A stretch of DNA of 64,000 nt, from NCBI RefSeq assembly GCF_017591425.1, contig NW_024466409.1, positions 1,054,001 through 1,118,000 of the forward strand, written 5' to 3'. This DNA is from Ochotona curzoniae (Eukaryota; Chordata; Mammalia; Lagomorpha; Ochotonidae). Of this stretch, positions 1 to 12,124 are shown one piece after another (positions within the stretch are counted from its first letter, which is position 1; each line of letters begins with the position of its first letter). The translations under genes and the position numbers were made by a program. The notes beneath the pieces were generated by a model. It ran no database searches. It had not been told where the DNA came from and saw only the letters and a program-made list of their open reading frames with translations.

Positions 1-74
1 CTGGCTGTTGGGCATTTGGGAGGTGGAAGATCTGTCTCATTCTGTGTTTCTCTGCTTTAAAAAAGAAGAAGATA

Positions 75-400
75 GGGCCCAGCGGTGTGGCCTAGCGGTT
101 AAAGTCCTCACCTTGAATGTGCCAGGATCCCATATGGACACCGGTTCTAATCCCGGTAGCTCCACTTCCCATCCAGCTCCCTGCTTGTGGCTTGGGAAAG
201 CAGTTGAGGACAGCCCAAAGCATTGGGACCCTGCACCAGTGTGGGAGACCCGGAAGAGGTTCCTGGTTCCTGGCTTCGGAATGGCGCAGCACTGGCTGTT
301 GTGCTCACTTGGGGAGTGAATCATCAGCAGAAGATCTTCCTCTCTGTCTCTCCTCCTCTCTGTATATCTGACTTTGTAATGAAAAATAAAATAAATCTTG
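75..400 (+). repeat. C-SINE, full length, young subfamily
   Basis: Head GGGCCCAGCGGTGTGGCC, with A-box-like TGGCCTAGCGGTT and B-box-like GGTTCTAATCC of tRNA origin; ends in AATAAAATAAATCTTG. Followed by a purine tract. Confidence 0.93.
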
Positions 401-470
401 AAGAGGAAGAGGAAGAAGAGGAAGCAGAGAAAGCAGAAGAAGCAGAGGCAGAAGCAGCAGAAGAAAAGAG
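398..470 (+). repeat. GAA/GAG/GCA purine tract
   Basis: GAAGAGGAAGAGGAAGAAGA-type run joining two tandem C-SINEs, probably grown from the tail of the first. Confidence 0.85.
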
Positions 471-790
471 GGCCCCAGAGCAATGGCTCAGTGGCTAAAA
501 TCCTCGCCTTGCAGCACCAGGATCCTATATGGTCAGAGGTTTGTATCCAGGCTGCTCCACTTCTTATCCTGCTCCCTGCTTGTGTCTGGGAAAGCAGTGC
601 AAGACAACCCAAATCCTTGGGACCCTGCACCTGTGTGGCAGACTTGGAGGAGGCTCCTGTCTTCTGGCTTTGGATCAGCTCAGCTCTGGCTGTTACGGCC
701 CCTTGGGGAATGAACTAGCAGATGGAAGATATATCTCTCTGTCTCTCATCTCTGTAGATCTGCCTTTCAATAAAAATAAACATTTTTTAA
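471..790 (+). repeat. C-SINE, full length
   Basis: GGCCCCAGAGCAATGGCTCA head to AATAAAAATAAACATTTTTT tail; more diverged than the copy before it. Confidence 0.9.
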
Positions 791-1300
791 AAGGCTAAAC
801 TGTCATCATCTTACTGTCTATAAAGTTATTATATTTTAAAGGAATAAAGGAAGGTCTTTTTCTGTTGTCTCCTAGAATCCCTTGGCCTGAATCCACTGAT
901 CCACATGAACTGACTTTAGGGGAAGTCTCTCCAGCCTGCAAAGAAGAGTCTTAGGAATTTTACAAGAGTCATAGCTGTTTGGGTTTAAAAAATTCTGGAA
1001 AGCCATGGGATGTGATCGCTTGGCATCTGTGCCCCAGCTGCCAGGAAAAGAGATCTGCTGCTCTAGTCTAGTCTAGTCTTTGCTCCTACAGCTGTGCTGG
1101 GAAGCCAGCAGCTCTGGCCTGCTCGCCGTTCCTTCTCATTCCTCCACTGCTCATCTGGTCTTCTCACTGCCCCAGCCCCAGGGGAGCTAGGAAGAGCCAC
1201 ACAGGAACTGCACAGTTCTGGTCTGCCATGACTCCCAGCATGGGAGCAGGGCAGTGTTTCTCAAGCTGTAATCCTTTCAGAAACACTTTACACCTGGACA
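791..1300. other. Intergenic, nothing recognised
   Basis: Unique-looking sequence with a TCTAGTCTAGTCTAGTCT run near 1,060. No gene or known repeat. Confidence 0.5.
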
Positions 1301-1460
1301 GGGGGCAAGTATGAGCACAGATTCAAGTCCCCAGAAGAAGCTTCTGGATCCTGGCTTTGGCTTGGTCCAGTCCTGGCCGTTGCACACATCTGGGGAGTGG
1401 CTAGAAGATCTCTCTAACTCTGCCCTCCAAATACATAAAAATAAATCTTACAAAAAAGAA
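1301..1460 (+). repeat. C-SINE, 5'-truncated/internally deleted
   Basis: Retains the GATTCAAGTCC box and AGAAGAAGCTTCTGGATCCT but lacks the middle; ends AATAAATCTTAC. Confidence 0.75.
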
Positions 1461-1544
1461 GAAACCACTTTATGCCTTTTGCCATTTCTCCTTATCATCT
1501 TTACTGACTTATTTCTCTTTATGTTTTTAAAGATTCAATATCTA

Positions 1545-1855
1545 AAAATATTTGTTTTACTTATTTGAAAGGCAGTTATACAGAAAGAGGTGGCAGAGAC
1601 AAAAAGAGATCTTCCATCTGCTGGTTCACTTCCCAAGTAGCTGCAACGGACGAGGTGGAAGCCAGGAGCTAGGAGCTTCATCCAGTTCTCCTCTATGGGT
1701 GCAGGGGTTCAAGGACTTGGGCCATGCTGATGTTCCCAGGCACATTAGCAGAGAGCTGGATGGGAAGTGGAGTAGCTGAGAATCAAACTTGTGCTTGTAT
1801 GGGATGCAGGTGTTGTGGGCAGTGGCTTAAGCCACCACAATGTCAGCCCCCAAAT
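1545..1855 (-). repeat. C-SINE, older subfamily
   Basis: Tail side TTACTTATTTGAAAGGCAG and head side GCCACCACAATGTCAGCCCC in reverse orientation. Confidence 0.85.
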
Positions 1856-1876
1856 TAAACCTCCTAAGAAATACTG

Positions 1877-2170
1877 GGGCCCAGGGTGATAGCTCAACTG
1901 GCAAATCCTTTACCTCCAAGCACTAGGTTCTTACATGGGCACTGATTTGTGTCCTGGCTGTTCCACTTCCCATCCATTTCCCTGCCTGTGATCTGGGAAA
2001 GAGGTGAAGGATGGCCTAAAACCTTGGGACTCTGTATCCATATGGGTATTGACTTGGCTCTGGCCACTGCGGCCCCTTTAGGAATGAATAAGTGGATGGA
2101 AGATCTTTCTCTTTGTCTCTCCCTTCTGTAAAATCTGCCTTTCTAATAAATCAATAAATGAATCTTTAAA
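1877..2170 (+). repeat. C-SINE
   Basis: GGGGCCCAGGGTGATAGCTC head, tail AATAAATCAATAAATGAATC. Confidence 0.88.
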
Positions 2171-2339
2171 ATTTTTTTGAAGTTCAATATCATTTGACAT
2201 AAATGTAAGAACACATGCAGTAAAATAAACATTTATCTAGATACAGCTTTAAAAATTTAACACCTTTAGTAAGTGTAGAAATAGTATTAGCAGAAACCAA
2301 GCTTTGCTTTTGAATAATTCCACTTTAAAAAGGATTTTT

Positions 2340-2670
2340 TTTAAAAGATTTAGTTTATTTTTATAGAAAAGTCAGGTATACAGAGAGGAAGAGAGACGGA
2401 GAGAAAGATATTCCATCCATTAATTCTGTCCTCAAGTGACTGCAATGGCCGGAGCTGAGCCAATCTGAAGCCAGGAGACAGGAGCCTCTTCCAGGTCTCC
2501 CACACAGGTGCAGGATCCCAAAGCTTTGAGTCATCCTCGACTGCTTTTCCAGGCCTCAAGCAGGGAGCCGGAAGGGAAGCAGGGCCGTTGGTATTAGAAT
2601 CAGTGCGCATATGGGATTGCAGGCAAGTTCAAGGTAAGTACTTTAGCTGCTAGGCCACTGTGCTGGGCCC
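2340..2670 (-). repeat. C-SINE, full length, with TSD
   Basis: Reverse-oriented copy ending GTGCTGGGCCC, flanked by the target duplication TTAAAAAGGATT (2,325 and 2,671). Confidence 0.94.
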
Positions 2671-2784
2671 TTAAAAAGGATTATTATGATGGGTTTTTTT
2701 GCTCTAATAACATCAACAGTAACAATAGGAACTGACATAAATAATGTCTTCAGTACTCAGTAGACAATAGTTTTAGGCACAGGA

Positions 2785-3115
2785 GTTGGGTGCAGCAGGT
2801 TCAGCTGGCATCCCATCTGAGAGTGCTCAGGGTGCCTGCTCCCATCTTGGGATGCCTGGGATCAAATCCTGGCTGCTCCACTTCCTATTCAGTCTCTGGT
2901 CACTCTGTCTGGAAGGCAGCAGATGATGCTCATATGCTTGGGTTGCTGCCATCCATGTGGGTGACCTGGATGAAGTGCTAGACATTTGGCCTGGCCCAAT
3001 TCTTTGTTATAAGGGATCTGGGGAGTGAGCTAGCAGTTAGATCTTTCCTCTCTCTCTTCCCTCTTGTGTAACTCCACACATCTCTTTCTCTTTCTCATCT
3101 ACATATTTATCTGTG
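2785..3115 (+). repeat. C-SINE, old
   Basis: GGGTGCAGCAGGTTCAGCTG head; GATCAAATCCTGGCTGCTCC box; decayed CTCTCTCTTCCC tail. Confidence 0.75.
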
Positions 3116-3179
3116 TTGAAAAGGTAGGTTTAAGGTTATAAATAAAACTCAAGGCTAGCGTTCATCTAAGATCTGTTTT

Positions 3180-3490
3180 CAAATGCCACATCCCACAGCA
3201 AATGGCCTGAGTTCGAGTCTCAGCTCTGTTCTCAGCCCATTTCTCATTAATATACACCCAGGGGAGCAGCAACTGATGGCACAATTACTGGATTCTCTGC
3301 CACTCACAGGGGCGACCCAGGCTTTGTTCTTGGCTCCTGTGTTGGGTCTGGCCCACCCTCAGGTGTCAGGCAATTTTGGAGGTCTTTTCTCTGTCTATGT
3401 TTCTTTTCTCACATTAGCAGAGAGCTGGATGGGAAGTGGAGTAGCTGAGACTCTGTTTCTCTGCCTTCCAGACCAAAATAAAATAGGACA
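3180..3490 (+). repeat. C-SINE, very old
   Basis: GAGTTCGAGTCTCAGCTC box and TTCTCTGCCTTCC..AATAAAATA tail remain; the middle is diverged. Confidence 0.6.
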
Positions 3491-4410
3491 AAATTAAAAA
3501 ACCAGAAAGAAATAATAACCTAATGAGGGGAAGATGACATTATTTCTATTTTCCTGATAAAGAAACATGAACTAAATGGTTGGAGTCAGGATTCCAAGCC
3601 AGAGCCAGGGTCTTGCTCAGGGATTCACGTCCCGCTCAAAGCCACCACAGTGGAGGCTGCTGGGTGGCGTGTAATGTGCTGGGATCCACAGAGAACAAAG
3701 GAGGTAAGGCAAGGTGTGAGGGTAGAGGGGGTGGGGACTGGAATTCAACCAGAAACCTTGAACTAGAGTTATCAGACCCATCACAAGTCACCCATTTTAC
3801 ACAGGGATTTCAGTTCAACAGCCAATTTGCTTGATTTTGTCTCAATCAAAATGTTATCTGACATTTAAACTTGAACAGATCCCGCATTTTCATTGCTAAG
3901 CTCCTCGAACCCTGTTTAGGAATCAAGGGTCTGATTCCAGCAGCAGGGATTTCTCCCCAGAGCAGTCGCTGTCAGTGCGAGTCTGTGGTAAACCCAGGCC
4001 CTGTCACCAGGTGGCGGTAGAGGGCAGGGCAGAGCTGGGAAAGGCGCTGTGGAGGGGGAAGAGAAAGGCAGATGGTGCTAGGTGCTCGGTGCTCTGCAGA
4101 CGGTGCTCTGGGGCTGCCTTACATCCTCCTGCTGCAGCTCAGATCAAGTCAGCAACAGACAGCTCCCAGAAAAAGAACAGCTTACAGATGATGAATAAAC
4201 AGGAAAAGATGCTTGGTCCCACTGATAATTATTTACTGAACCTAACATAAAATGTTACTTTCTCTCCCTCAAATTGGCACATATTAAAATATCAGAAAAT
4301 ATTATTAATAACCAGTGTGGTGAAAGGGTGATAAAATACTGTGTGAGTGTGTACTGGTGCACTGGATTAGTTATCTTTGGATTTATATCAAAATAAGAAA
4401 TGCATGTATG
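3491..4410. other. Intergenic with MIR-like piece
   Basis: 3,500-3,600 resembles a MIR core (TTTTCCTGATAAAGAAAC). The rest is unique and includes the CTCF-like site. Confidence 0.5.
4003..4020 (+). promoter_or_regulatory. CTCF-like motif
   Basis: TCACCAGGTGGCGGTAG matches the CTCF core CCASYAGRKGGCRS at 13 of 14 positions. AGAGGGCAG follows. Sits in unique intergenic DNA. Confidence 0.45.
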
Positions 4411-5012
4411 GGGCTGATTGTAGCACTGCAGTTTAAACCACTGCTTGTGACTTCCTACCCAGCTCTTTGCTAATGCGCCCCTCTGAAAGCAGCGGTAGAT
4501 GACTCAATGCTTAAGACCCTGCCATTCATAGAGTAAACTGACGGAGTTTCTGCCTCCTGGATTTGGCTTGGTTCAGCCCTGGTTGTTTTGAACATTTAGG
4601 GGAGTGGATGGAAGTTCTCTTCCTCTTTCTCTTCCCCTGTCACTTTGCCTTTCGTTTTTAAGATTTATTTATTTTTATTGCAAAGTCAGATATGCAGAGA
4701 GGAGGAGAGATGGAGAGGAAGATCTTCCATCCATTAATTCACTCCCCAAGTGACCATAACAGCCGGTGCTGAGCCAATCCAAAGCCAGGAGCCAGAAGCT
4801 TCTTCCGGGTCTCCCATGTGGGTGCAGGGTCCCAAGGCTTTGGGCTGTCCTCGACTGCTTTCCCAGGCCACAAACAGGGAGCTGGATGGGAAGTGGGGCT
4901 GCTGGGATTAGAACTGGTGCCCATATGGGATCCCGGTGTGTTAAAGGTGAGGACTTCAGCTGCTAGGCAACTGTGCTGGGCCCCACTTTGCCTTTCAAAT
5001 AAATAAATGAAT
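4411..5012 (+). repeat. Old C-SINE split by a younger insertion
   Basis: Head half 4,411-4,653 (GGGGCTGATTGTAGCACTGC) and tail 4,984-5,012 (CTTTCAAATAAATAAATGAA) belong to one + strand copy interrupted by the next feature. Confidence 0.88.
4655..4983 (-). repeat. Young C-SINE nested in an older one
   Basis: Complete reverse copy from TTAAGATTTATTTATTTTTA to GTGCTGGGCCC. Duplicated target CACTTTGCCTTTC on both sides (about 4,640 and 4,983). Confidence 0.93.
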
Positions 5013-5016
5013 CTTT

Positions 5017-5330
5017 GGGGCCAATATTGTGGTGTGGCAGCTTAAGCTGCTGCCTGCAACACTGCCATCCCATGTGAATGCTCCCGGCTTTCCATCCCTG
5101 CTGTTCCACTTCCCTCCAGCTTCCTGCTAATGTGTCTGGCAAAGCAGTGCAAGATGGCCGCCCACGTGGGAGACTTAGGAGTTTAAGGCTCCCGGTTCTA
5201 GACTGTCTAGACCTAGCCACTGTGGTCGTTTGGGAAGTGTGTTTGCAAATGGAAGCTCTCCACCTTCCCCCTCTCTCCCAGCATGTTCAAGACAAGGACT
5301 TTAGTTGCTAGGCCACCACGCTGGGCCCAA
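5017..5330 (+). repeat. C-SINE chimera
   Basis: + strand copy 5,017-5,280 (GGGGCCAATATTGTGGTGTG) joined directly to a reverse head fragment 5,281-5,330 (AAGGACTTTAGTTGCTAGGC..GCTGGGCCC). Confidence 0.78.
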
Positions 5331-6300
5331 TTATCAAATAATTTTAACAGAACAGTGTTTTAATTATTAGAAAGCATTATTTACACATCTTCAAAACATA
5401 TCCTCAGGAATGTACAGAATTACCTGTAACAGCTAGTCACTCACCATAATATTTCCCACTTGCATTCTGGAGACTTTCTGCCAAAAACGAGATTTTAAAA
5501 TTTAGGCATGGGTTGCATGCACTACAAGGATGGACTCACGGCAAAATGACTGATAATGTCCTGATGGCTGGATGTTGGATTCTCTGACATTGTCCACGCC
5601 TGCATTGTTGGGAGACACCTCAGTGGCAGCATGACAGACTGCAAAAGCACACAAAGGACACCCATTGTAAAACTGGAGGGGAGACGAGTGGGGAGGGGAA
5701 GGAAGACCCCAGTGCCTATTAACTGTGCAGTAAGACAACATAATGAAATAATAATGAAAAAGCATTTGGGCACGGTTAAGCTGAAGCAGCCCTTCTGGTG
5801 ATGAATTGGCACTTCCTGTGTGTGTTTGTTTAAGTTTGTGGGACGAGAATCACACCATCAGCAAAGACGGAAAAAAGGAAGAAGAAAGGTCACAAGAGTT
5901 TAAGCGTCTAAGGATGTTCTCAACAGTGTTTAGTTGACTTGTCCAGCTGGGATGAGGGGCCCAGCCTGCGGTCACTCTTTTCTATGGCTCGAGGCTTTCC
6001 GCTTTTACGTTTCGAAATCACACCTTGTCTGGTCCCCACGTGGAGGCAAGGCGTAGCTGAGTCGCTAACTCTGAAAGGACCTTGGATATCAGCGTTGACT
6101 CTGGCAGATGTGCAATGTCACTTGACCCGTGAGACTTTCACGTCATCTATGCCTTTGCTCTTACTTCTTGCTGGGCTCAGCCGTACTGAGAAGCAGCAGA
6201 AGAGAAAACACAGTTTTAGAACCACCCAGACTTGATGTCAAACCCAGGCTCTGCCACTTGCATGTTGTGTGACTTTGTCTTCATGACTTCAGCTCTGTGT
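5331..6300. other. Intergenic, nothing recognised
   Basis: A/T-richer unique sequence. Short ORFs on both strands show no known motif. Confidence 0.5.
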
Positions 6301-6309
6301 GCCTTGTTT

Positions 6310-6352
6310 TCATTCATTCATTCATTCATTCATTCATTCATTCATTCAACCA
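6310..6352 (+). repeat. (CATT)n microsatellite
   Basis: About ten CATT units. Confidence 0.95.
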
Positions 6353-6402
6353 TGCATGTATTCAAAAACACTCTGAGAATTTACCAGAGAATGTCCCTTA
6401 TT

Positions 6403-6738
6403 GGGCCCGGTGCAGTAGTCTAGCAGATAAAGTCCTTGCCTTGCACGTGCCAGGATTCCATATGGGTGCTGGTTCGTGTCCTGGTGGCCCTGCTTCCCAA
6501 CCAGCTCCCTGCTTGTGGCCTGGGAATGCAGTCGAGGATGGCTCAAGGCCTTAGGACCTGCACCCACGTAGGAGACCCGGAAGAAGCTCCTGGCTTCGAA
6601 CTGGTTTAGCTCCAGCCGTTGCAGCCGCTGTTTGGGGAATGAATCATCAGATGGAAGATCTTCCTCTCCGTCTCTCTTCCTCTCTGTATATCTGACTTTC
6701 CAATAAGAATAAAATAAGTGTTAAAAAAAAAAAAAGCA
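6403..6738 (+). repeat. C-SINE, full length, with TSD
   Basis: GGGCCCGGTGCAGTAGTCTA to a poly(A) tail; target duplication AATGTCCCTTAT at 6,390 and ~6,742. Confidence 0.94.
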
Positions 6739-6739
6739 A

Positions 6740-7370
6740 CAATGTCCCTTATCACCAAGAACTTTCAGGCATGGAGAGTTGTTGGGGAAATAGCTAATAA
6801 ACAGGAAAACTAAAAATAATGTCATTGGGTAATGCTAGCAGGTGCCATAAAGATGATTAAAACAGGATAATGTGGAAGTGTAGCCGAGTATGCTGCTTAT
6901 GGAGAAAAGCAGATGGCAATCACAGGGTTGACAATGCGTATTAGCACTGTGCCTGTTCAGAGTATTAACTAGGGTAATAATTACTGCTCCCTTGTTACGT
7001 TCAAGACACAATTCTAAATGCCATGCATATATTAAGTTATGTAACGACCCAGTCTTACAAGTAATGAAACAGAGGAGAAGGTAGGTTGAGTTTTTGTCCA
7101 AAGTCGGGGCCTCCCAGATGACAGAAGCAGAACCTTCTAGCCTCGGAGCCCATATGGTTTAGCTGACTCTCTCTCTTGCTCTGCCTTTTGTATCTTGATT
7201 TACAAAAGATGAAGGACCCTATAGGAGGACATTTTCAATTTTGTTGGAGGTATATAGAGATGGAGAACTTGTGGACCTATCACAAGTTGTAAAATAAAAA
7301 TGATAGGGTAGGTAACCTGCTGATTACTATATGACAAAGAGTGAAGGACAGTGGAGCTACAAGGTCATGG
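6740..7370. repeat. MIR relic with flanks
   Basis: 6,955-7,120 carries the MIR core signature (TTAAGTTATGTAACGACCCA, AATGAAACAGAGGAGAAGG). The rest is unclassified. Confidence 0.6.
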
Positions 7371-7374
7371 TTAA

Positions 7375-7705
7375 AAGAGGGCGCTTCATTGGCTCAGACT
7401 GCCACAACAAAAGAACACACAGGATGGCTTAAGCAAAAGACATTAACTTCTTGTAACTCTGGAGGCCACAGCTCCGGATCTTGGTGCCAGCATAACTGAA
7501 TTCTGGTGAGGGCTTTCTTCCTCATACAGTGTGCTTGTGGGGGAGACTACAAGCTCTCTGCTGTCTCTCTATGGGCACTGCATGCGAGTGCCACTCTCAC
7601 GACCTCAGCCAATGCTAATCACACCTAAAGGACTGCTTCTAAACGCCATCCGCTGAGGGTTAGGGCTTCGACATGCATTTTGAGAGGACACCATTCAGCC
7701 CACAG
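7375..7705 (+). repeat. Ancient interspersed repeat, family uncertain
   Basis: GGCTCAGACTGCCACAACAA ... GTAACTCTGGAGGCCACAG ... GAGGACACCATTCAGCCCAC matches a common mammalian repeat ('...aacaaaatacc...ttctggaggc...acacaattcagcccata') I recall but cannot name safely. Confidence 0.6.
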
Positions 7706-7959
7706 CAGAGGGGCTGGACAGGACCTGTGGAATTTATTGCCAGGATCTGGATGCACAAAGCTTCCCCTGGGCAGGAATCCAACAGAGGTGAAACACAACA
7801 GGAAGAACATCTCAGTTCCTGAATTTAGATCGAAAACAATTGCAAAGTTCAAGATAGAACAAAACATTTTGGGGTTTAATTAACTAACTTTATTCTGAAG
7901 TAGTGGGACATTGGGGTCACAAAAAGAGCTACCTCTTCTCTGGTTAGACACAAACACTC

Positions 7960-8275
7960 CTTTTTTTAATTATTGATTTTTATTGGAAAGGCAGATATAC
8001 AGAGAGAAGGAGAAATAGAAATATATTCCATTCACGGATTCACTCCACAAGTGACTGCAATGGTCGGAGCTAAGCTGATCTGAAGTCAGGAGCCAAAAGC
8101 TTCTTCTAGGTCTCCCATGTGGGTGCAGGGTCTCAAAAGCTTTGGGCCATTGCTCCAGGCCACAGGCCGAAAGCTGGAAGAGAAGTGGAGCATCCGGGAC
8201 ATGAACCAGCACCCACAGGGGACCCTGGCTTGTGCAAGGTAAGGACTTTAGCCATTAGGCTACCGTGCCAGGCCC
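7960..8275 (-). repeat. C-SINE, full length, with TSD
   Basis: Target duplication AGACACAAACACTC at 7,946 and 8,276. Confidence 0.94.
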
Positions 8276-8459
8276 AGACACAAACACTCTTATGACAACA
8301 TCATAATTGTGCATCCCATATAACATGATTCTAAGATGCCTTTGGTAGCCTGTGTGTCTCCCCAAATATTTTCAGGCAGGCTCAGTCATTTTTTTTTTTT
8401 TTTTGGTGGGAGGGCTTTACAAAGTATCAGTTTATGTCAATTTTAGTTTAGTTTTTTTT

Positions 8460-8792
8460 TTTAAGACTATTATTTGAAAGGCAGAGCTACAGACAGAGAG
8501 AGAACAGAGACAGAGGGAGAACAGAGACAACCGGCATCTGCTGGTTCACTCCCCAGATGGCTGCAATGGTTAGGGTTGGGCCCAAAGCCAGGAGCAAGGG
8601 CTGGGAGCTGTGTGCAGGTCTCCCGTGTGGATACAGGGGTCCAGGGCCTTGGGCTAGCTTCTACTGTTCTTCCAGGCACATAGCAGGGAGCTGGATTGGA
8701 AGTACAGCATCCAAGACTCAAACTGGGGCCCATGTGGAATGTGGACATTGCAGGTGGCAGTTTAACCTGTTATGCCACAATGCTGGGCTCCA
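8460..8792 (-). repeat. C-SINE, older subfamily
   Basis: ATTATTTGAAAGGCAGAGCT at the tail side and CAATGCTGGGCTCC at the head side. Confidence 0.88.
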
Positions 8793-9770
8793 ATTTTAAT
8801 TATTGATTACATAGCCCGTCAGTGTGCTTTGAAAGTCTTTGAATAGATATGAAGTGTCTAAAGGTCAAGAAAGTGGGCAAAATAAAAATCTAAGATTGAA
8901 AAATTTGAAATTGAGAACAGCATTATGATTACTTTATTTTAGATATTAAGGAATGATTGAAGCCGCAAAGAATGATGGTTTGAGGATCACTGTCTTGCCA
9001 CATGACCGTCTCCATTCTTAAAACCCCTAACTGCTCCATCATAAGTTAGCTTCTTCCCTTAGGGTCACCCAATCCAAGCCCTCTAGCTCTATGCACCATA
9101 TCCTGCTCTCCTTCCTCAGTGGAACTCCTGCTGACTGTATGGCAAATGCATTCAGGAATTCGTTCATTCATTCACCAAATATTTATTGAGTGTTTACTAT
9201 GTGCCACATCCTACATTAAACACTAATGATGTAAGGATGACCAGGAATAAGCTTAGGAAGCTTCTTAGGAAGCTTATAATCTAGTCTGTGTGTATGTGAG
9301 AGAGAGAGAGAGACAGGCAGAGAGGGACAATAATACAATCTAATTGAGATCATAATTACAAATTGGGTTTGCCCAATTACAAATTGAGAACAAATTGGCA
9401 TAGGCACCAGGAAAACAAATATTAAAGGCATTGATTATGGTGCTGTTATAAAAAAACATGTGACATCAACTTTACTAGTTCAGTGACTATGAAGTCAAAG
9501 AAATCATAGGAAGTTACTGATTATAAGTTACATTATATTTAATCATAATATACATATTATAATGATGAGTGAATTCAACCTCATGACAAATACATCATAA
9601 CTGTGAGTAAAAAAAAAAAAAGCCAGTTTTCTACAACAAACATTTGAAACGAATACATTTTCTATGCAAATACATGTCTTCCCAAGGTTGCTAGTTACAG
9701 GTCCGTGAAATCATTCAAGTCGGCCTGTCATGTGACACAGAAGTCTTTTGCCATTTTAGTAAACAAACTT
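8793..9770. other. Intergenic with MIR/L2-like piece and (GA)n
   Basis: 9,150-9,250 resembles a MIR/L2 3' segment (ATTTATTGAGTGTTTACTAT). (GA)n at 9,298-9,315. The rest is A/T-rich and unique. Confidence 0.5.
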
Positions 9771-9774
9771 AGAA

Positions 9775-10115
9775 ACTTCCTAATCAGTTGCCGTAACAAA
9801 AGGCCCATAGACTGTGGGCTTAAAGAACTGGCGCTTATTTTTTCGTAGCACTGGGACTGAGAAGTCTGTGTTCAGAAGCCAGCACACTGATGTTCTGGGA
9901 CTGACAGGGCTGGTGGGGCAGGAGGTGGGGCGGGTGGGGCTCCTTCCTTGAGGTCTCTCACACGCAGGGAGAAGCAGCTCCACTCGCTCTTTCCTTGTAA
10001 GGCCTCTATGTCGTTATGGGTATCCACCTTTGATCTCACTTCATTTTTCTCTCCCAAAGACCCCTTTTCCTAATACTGTCACATTGGAGTCAATACAGAA
10101 ATTTGGTAAGGGGGT
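9775..10115 (+). repeat. Second copy of the ancient family seen at 7.4 kb
   Basis: CAGTTGCCGTAACAAAAGGC ... GGGCTTAAAGAACTGG ... CTAATACTGTCACATTGGAG: same layout as the 7.4 kb element, diverged. Confidence 0.45.
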
Positions 10116-10137
10116 GGTCACTCAATCTTATTATTTT

Positions 10138-10465
10138 TTTAAAAGATTTGTTTATCTTTATTGCAAAGTCAGATATACAAAGAGGAGGATAGATAGATAC
10201 AAGATCTTCCGTCTGATGATTCACTTTCCAAGATGCTGCAACGGCTGAAGCTGAGCCAATCTGAAACCAGAAGCCAGGAGCCTCCTCCGGGTCTGCCACA
10301 CGGGTGCAGGGTCCCAAGGCTTTGGGCTATCCGCGATTGTTTCCCAGACCACAAACAGGGAGCTGGACAGGTAGTGGGGCTTCTGGGATTAGAACTGGTG
10401 CCCATATTGGATCCCAGTGCATGCAAGGTAAGGACTTTAGCCACTAGGCTACCGTGCCTGACCCG
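10138..10465 (-). repeat. C-SINE, full length, with TSD
   Basis: Duplicated CACTCAATCTTAT at 10,118 and 10,468. Confidence 0.93.
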
Positions 10466-11190
10466 CCACTCAATCTTATAATGATAAGATACAGAGTAAA
10501 TATAGACTTGTCATAAATTTAATGGTAACTGACATATAAATATCATATATTCTTAATATTATGTGTTCGAGATACAATAGCCAGCTGGTACCTATGTACA
10601 AAGTTTCTTTACAAGCTTAGTCATTAAGTGCAGAACTAAGGTGTAGGCTTTTGGTTTCAAACATAATTTATGGCCAAGGCTGATTAAGTAATTATTGGGC
10701 ATTTATAATTTTTTGTTTCCTCATATGTGACCTAGGGCAAGTCTCTTTGAACTTATTCGTGTCCTAAAAGGAAGATGATAATGGTGCCTCCCTCATAAAG
10801 GTGTCGTGAGAATGAAAAGAGAGCATTTAAGGAGGGCATCCAGCACAGTGTCTGGCATATAGCAAACACTGAAAAATGTTTGTTATTATTAATGCGGCAA
10901 GTGCAAGTATAACACACAGAAAATTAATTGACAGAAATGTGATCTTCATGCTTAAGTAAAAGAATTTGCATGGTTTCTTCTTGGATAAGCTAATAGTCAC
11001 CACAGCTGGCATCAAAGTAGAAATTCTCTTCGAAGGATGATTTGGTGATTTATCTGGAAAGCAATTTGTGAATCATACGTATAATAATTTTCCTTAATTA
11101 GTCATCACATTTCTAAGAATTTTTCTAAGAATTAAAGGTATATAGAAAGTTTTATGCAGAGGAACTGGCATTGTAGTATAGCATATTAAA
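10466..11190. repeat. Intergenic with reverse MIR
   Basis: 10,725-10,880 reads as a MIR in reverse (GACCTAGGGCAAGTCTCTTT, CACAGTGTCTGGCATATAGC). Surrounding sequence is unique. Confidence 0.7.
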
Positions 11191-11202
11191 AATGCCTCTT
11201 GC

Positions 11203-11514
11203 AGGCCTGGTGTGGTAGCCTAGTAGTTAAAGTCCTCGCTTTGCACGTCCCGCAATCCCATATGGGCACTGATTCTAATCCTGGCAGATCCTCTTCCTGT
11301 CCAGCTCCCTGCATGTGGCCTGGGAAAGCAGTCGAGGACGGGCCAAAGTCTTGGGAACCTGCACCCGCGTGGGAGACATAGAAGAAGCTCCTGACTCCAG
11401 GCTTCAGATCGGCTCAGCTCTGGGCTTTGTGGTCACTTGGGGAGTAAATCAGCAGGTGGAGGATCTTCCTCTCTGTATATCTGACTTTCCAACAGAAATA
11501 AATAAATCTTTAAA
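11203..11514 (+). repeat. C-SINE, full length, with TSD
   Basis: Duplicated AAAATGCCTCTTG/AAAATGCCTCCTG around 11,190 and 11,513. Confidence 0.93.
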
Positions 11515-11525
11515 ATGCCTCCTGT

Positions 11526-11755
11526 GATCCTTGCATTCCACATTGGAGAGCTGGCTAGCGTCTTGGTTATGCCGCGTTTCTGATCCAGTCTCTTGTTCAG
11601 GCACCTGGCAAGGCAACACGGGATTTCCTGCCACCCAGGTAGGAGATGGAGACGGAGTGCTTGGTTCCTGGCTTTGGGGTGTTGACCCAGAAGACAGAAG
11701 ATCTCTTTCTCTCTGCGTTTCTGTAATTCTGCCTTTGAAATAAATATTTCTAAAA
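11526..11755 (+). repeat. C-SINE, partial, old
   Basis: CATTCCACATTGGAGAGCTG to GAAATAAATATTTCTA; head missing. Confidence 0.75.
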
Positions 11756-12124
11756 AGGTTTACATAGAAATCATTCCTTATAGCATTTATAACAGCAAAA
11801 CAACTCATATAATCTTCAAAATTGGTAAAATAAATTACGACAAATTTATATCTTAAAAGCTGAAAGATGTACACAAAATAATTTGAAGGAAATAGACCAA
11901 AAAATCCAACAACGATTAACTGTGGACTGTGGCATTACAGGTAATACCCGTATTATTTGTTTTTCCATATTTTCTCAAAATGTCACAGTGACTATGTGTT
12001 CCATCCACAATCAAGAAGGGTTTGAACGGCCTCCTGAGTCAAAAAGCTTTTCTCCTGAGCTTTGATAAGGACCACACTGCGATGATAAAATCCCAGTATC
12101 AAAAGGAATTGCTTAGAAATTGTT

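Noticed and set aside
37..630. 197-codon minus ORF and many other 60-140-codon ORFs over SINEs
   Set aside because: C-SINE consensus keeps several frames open (recurrent LPACGLGKQ/PAPCLWPGKAVED translations); not proteins.
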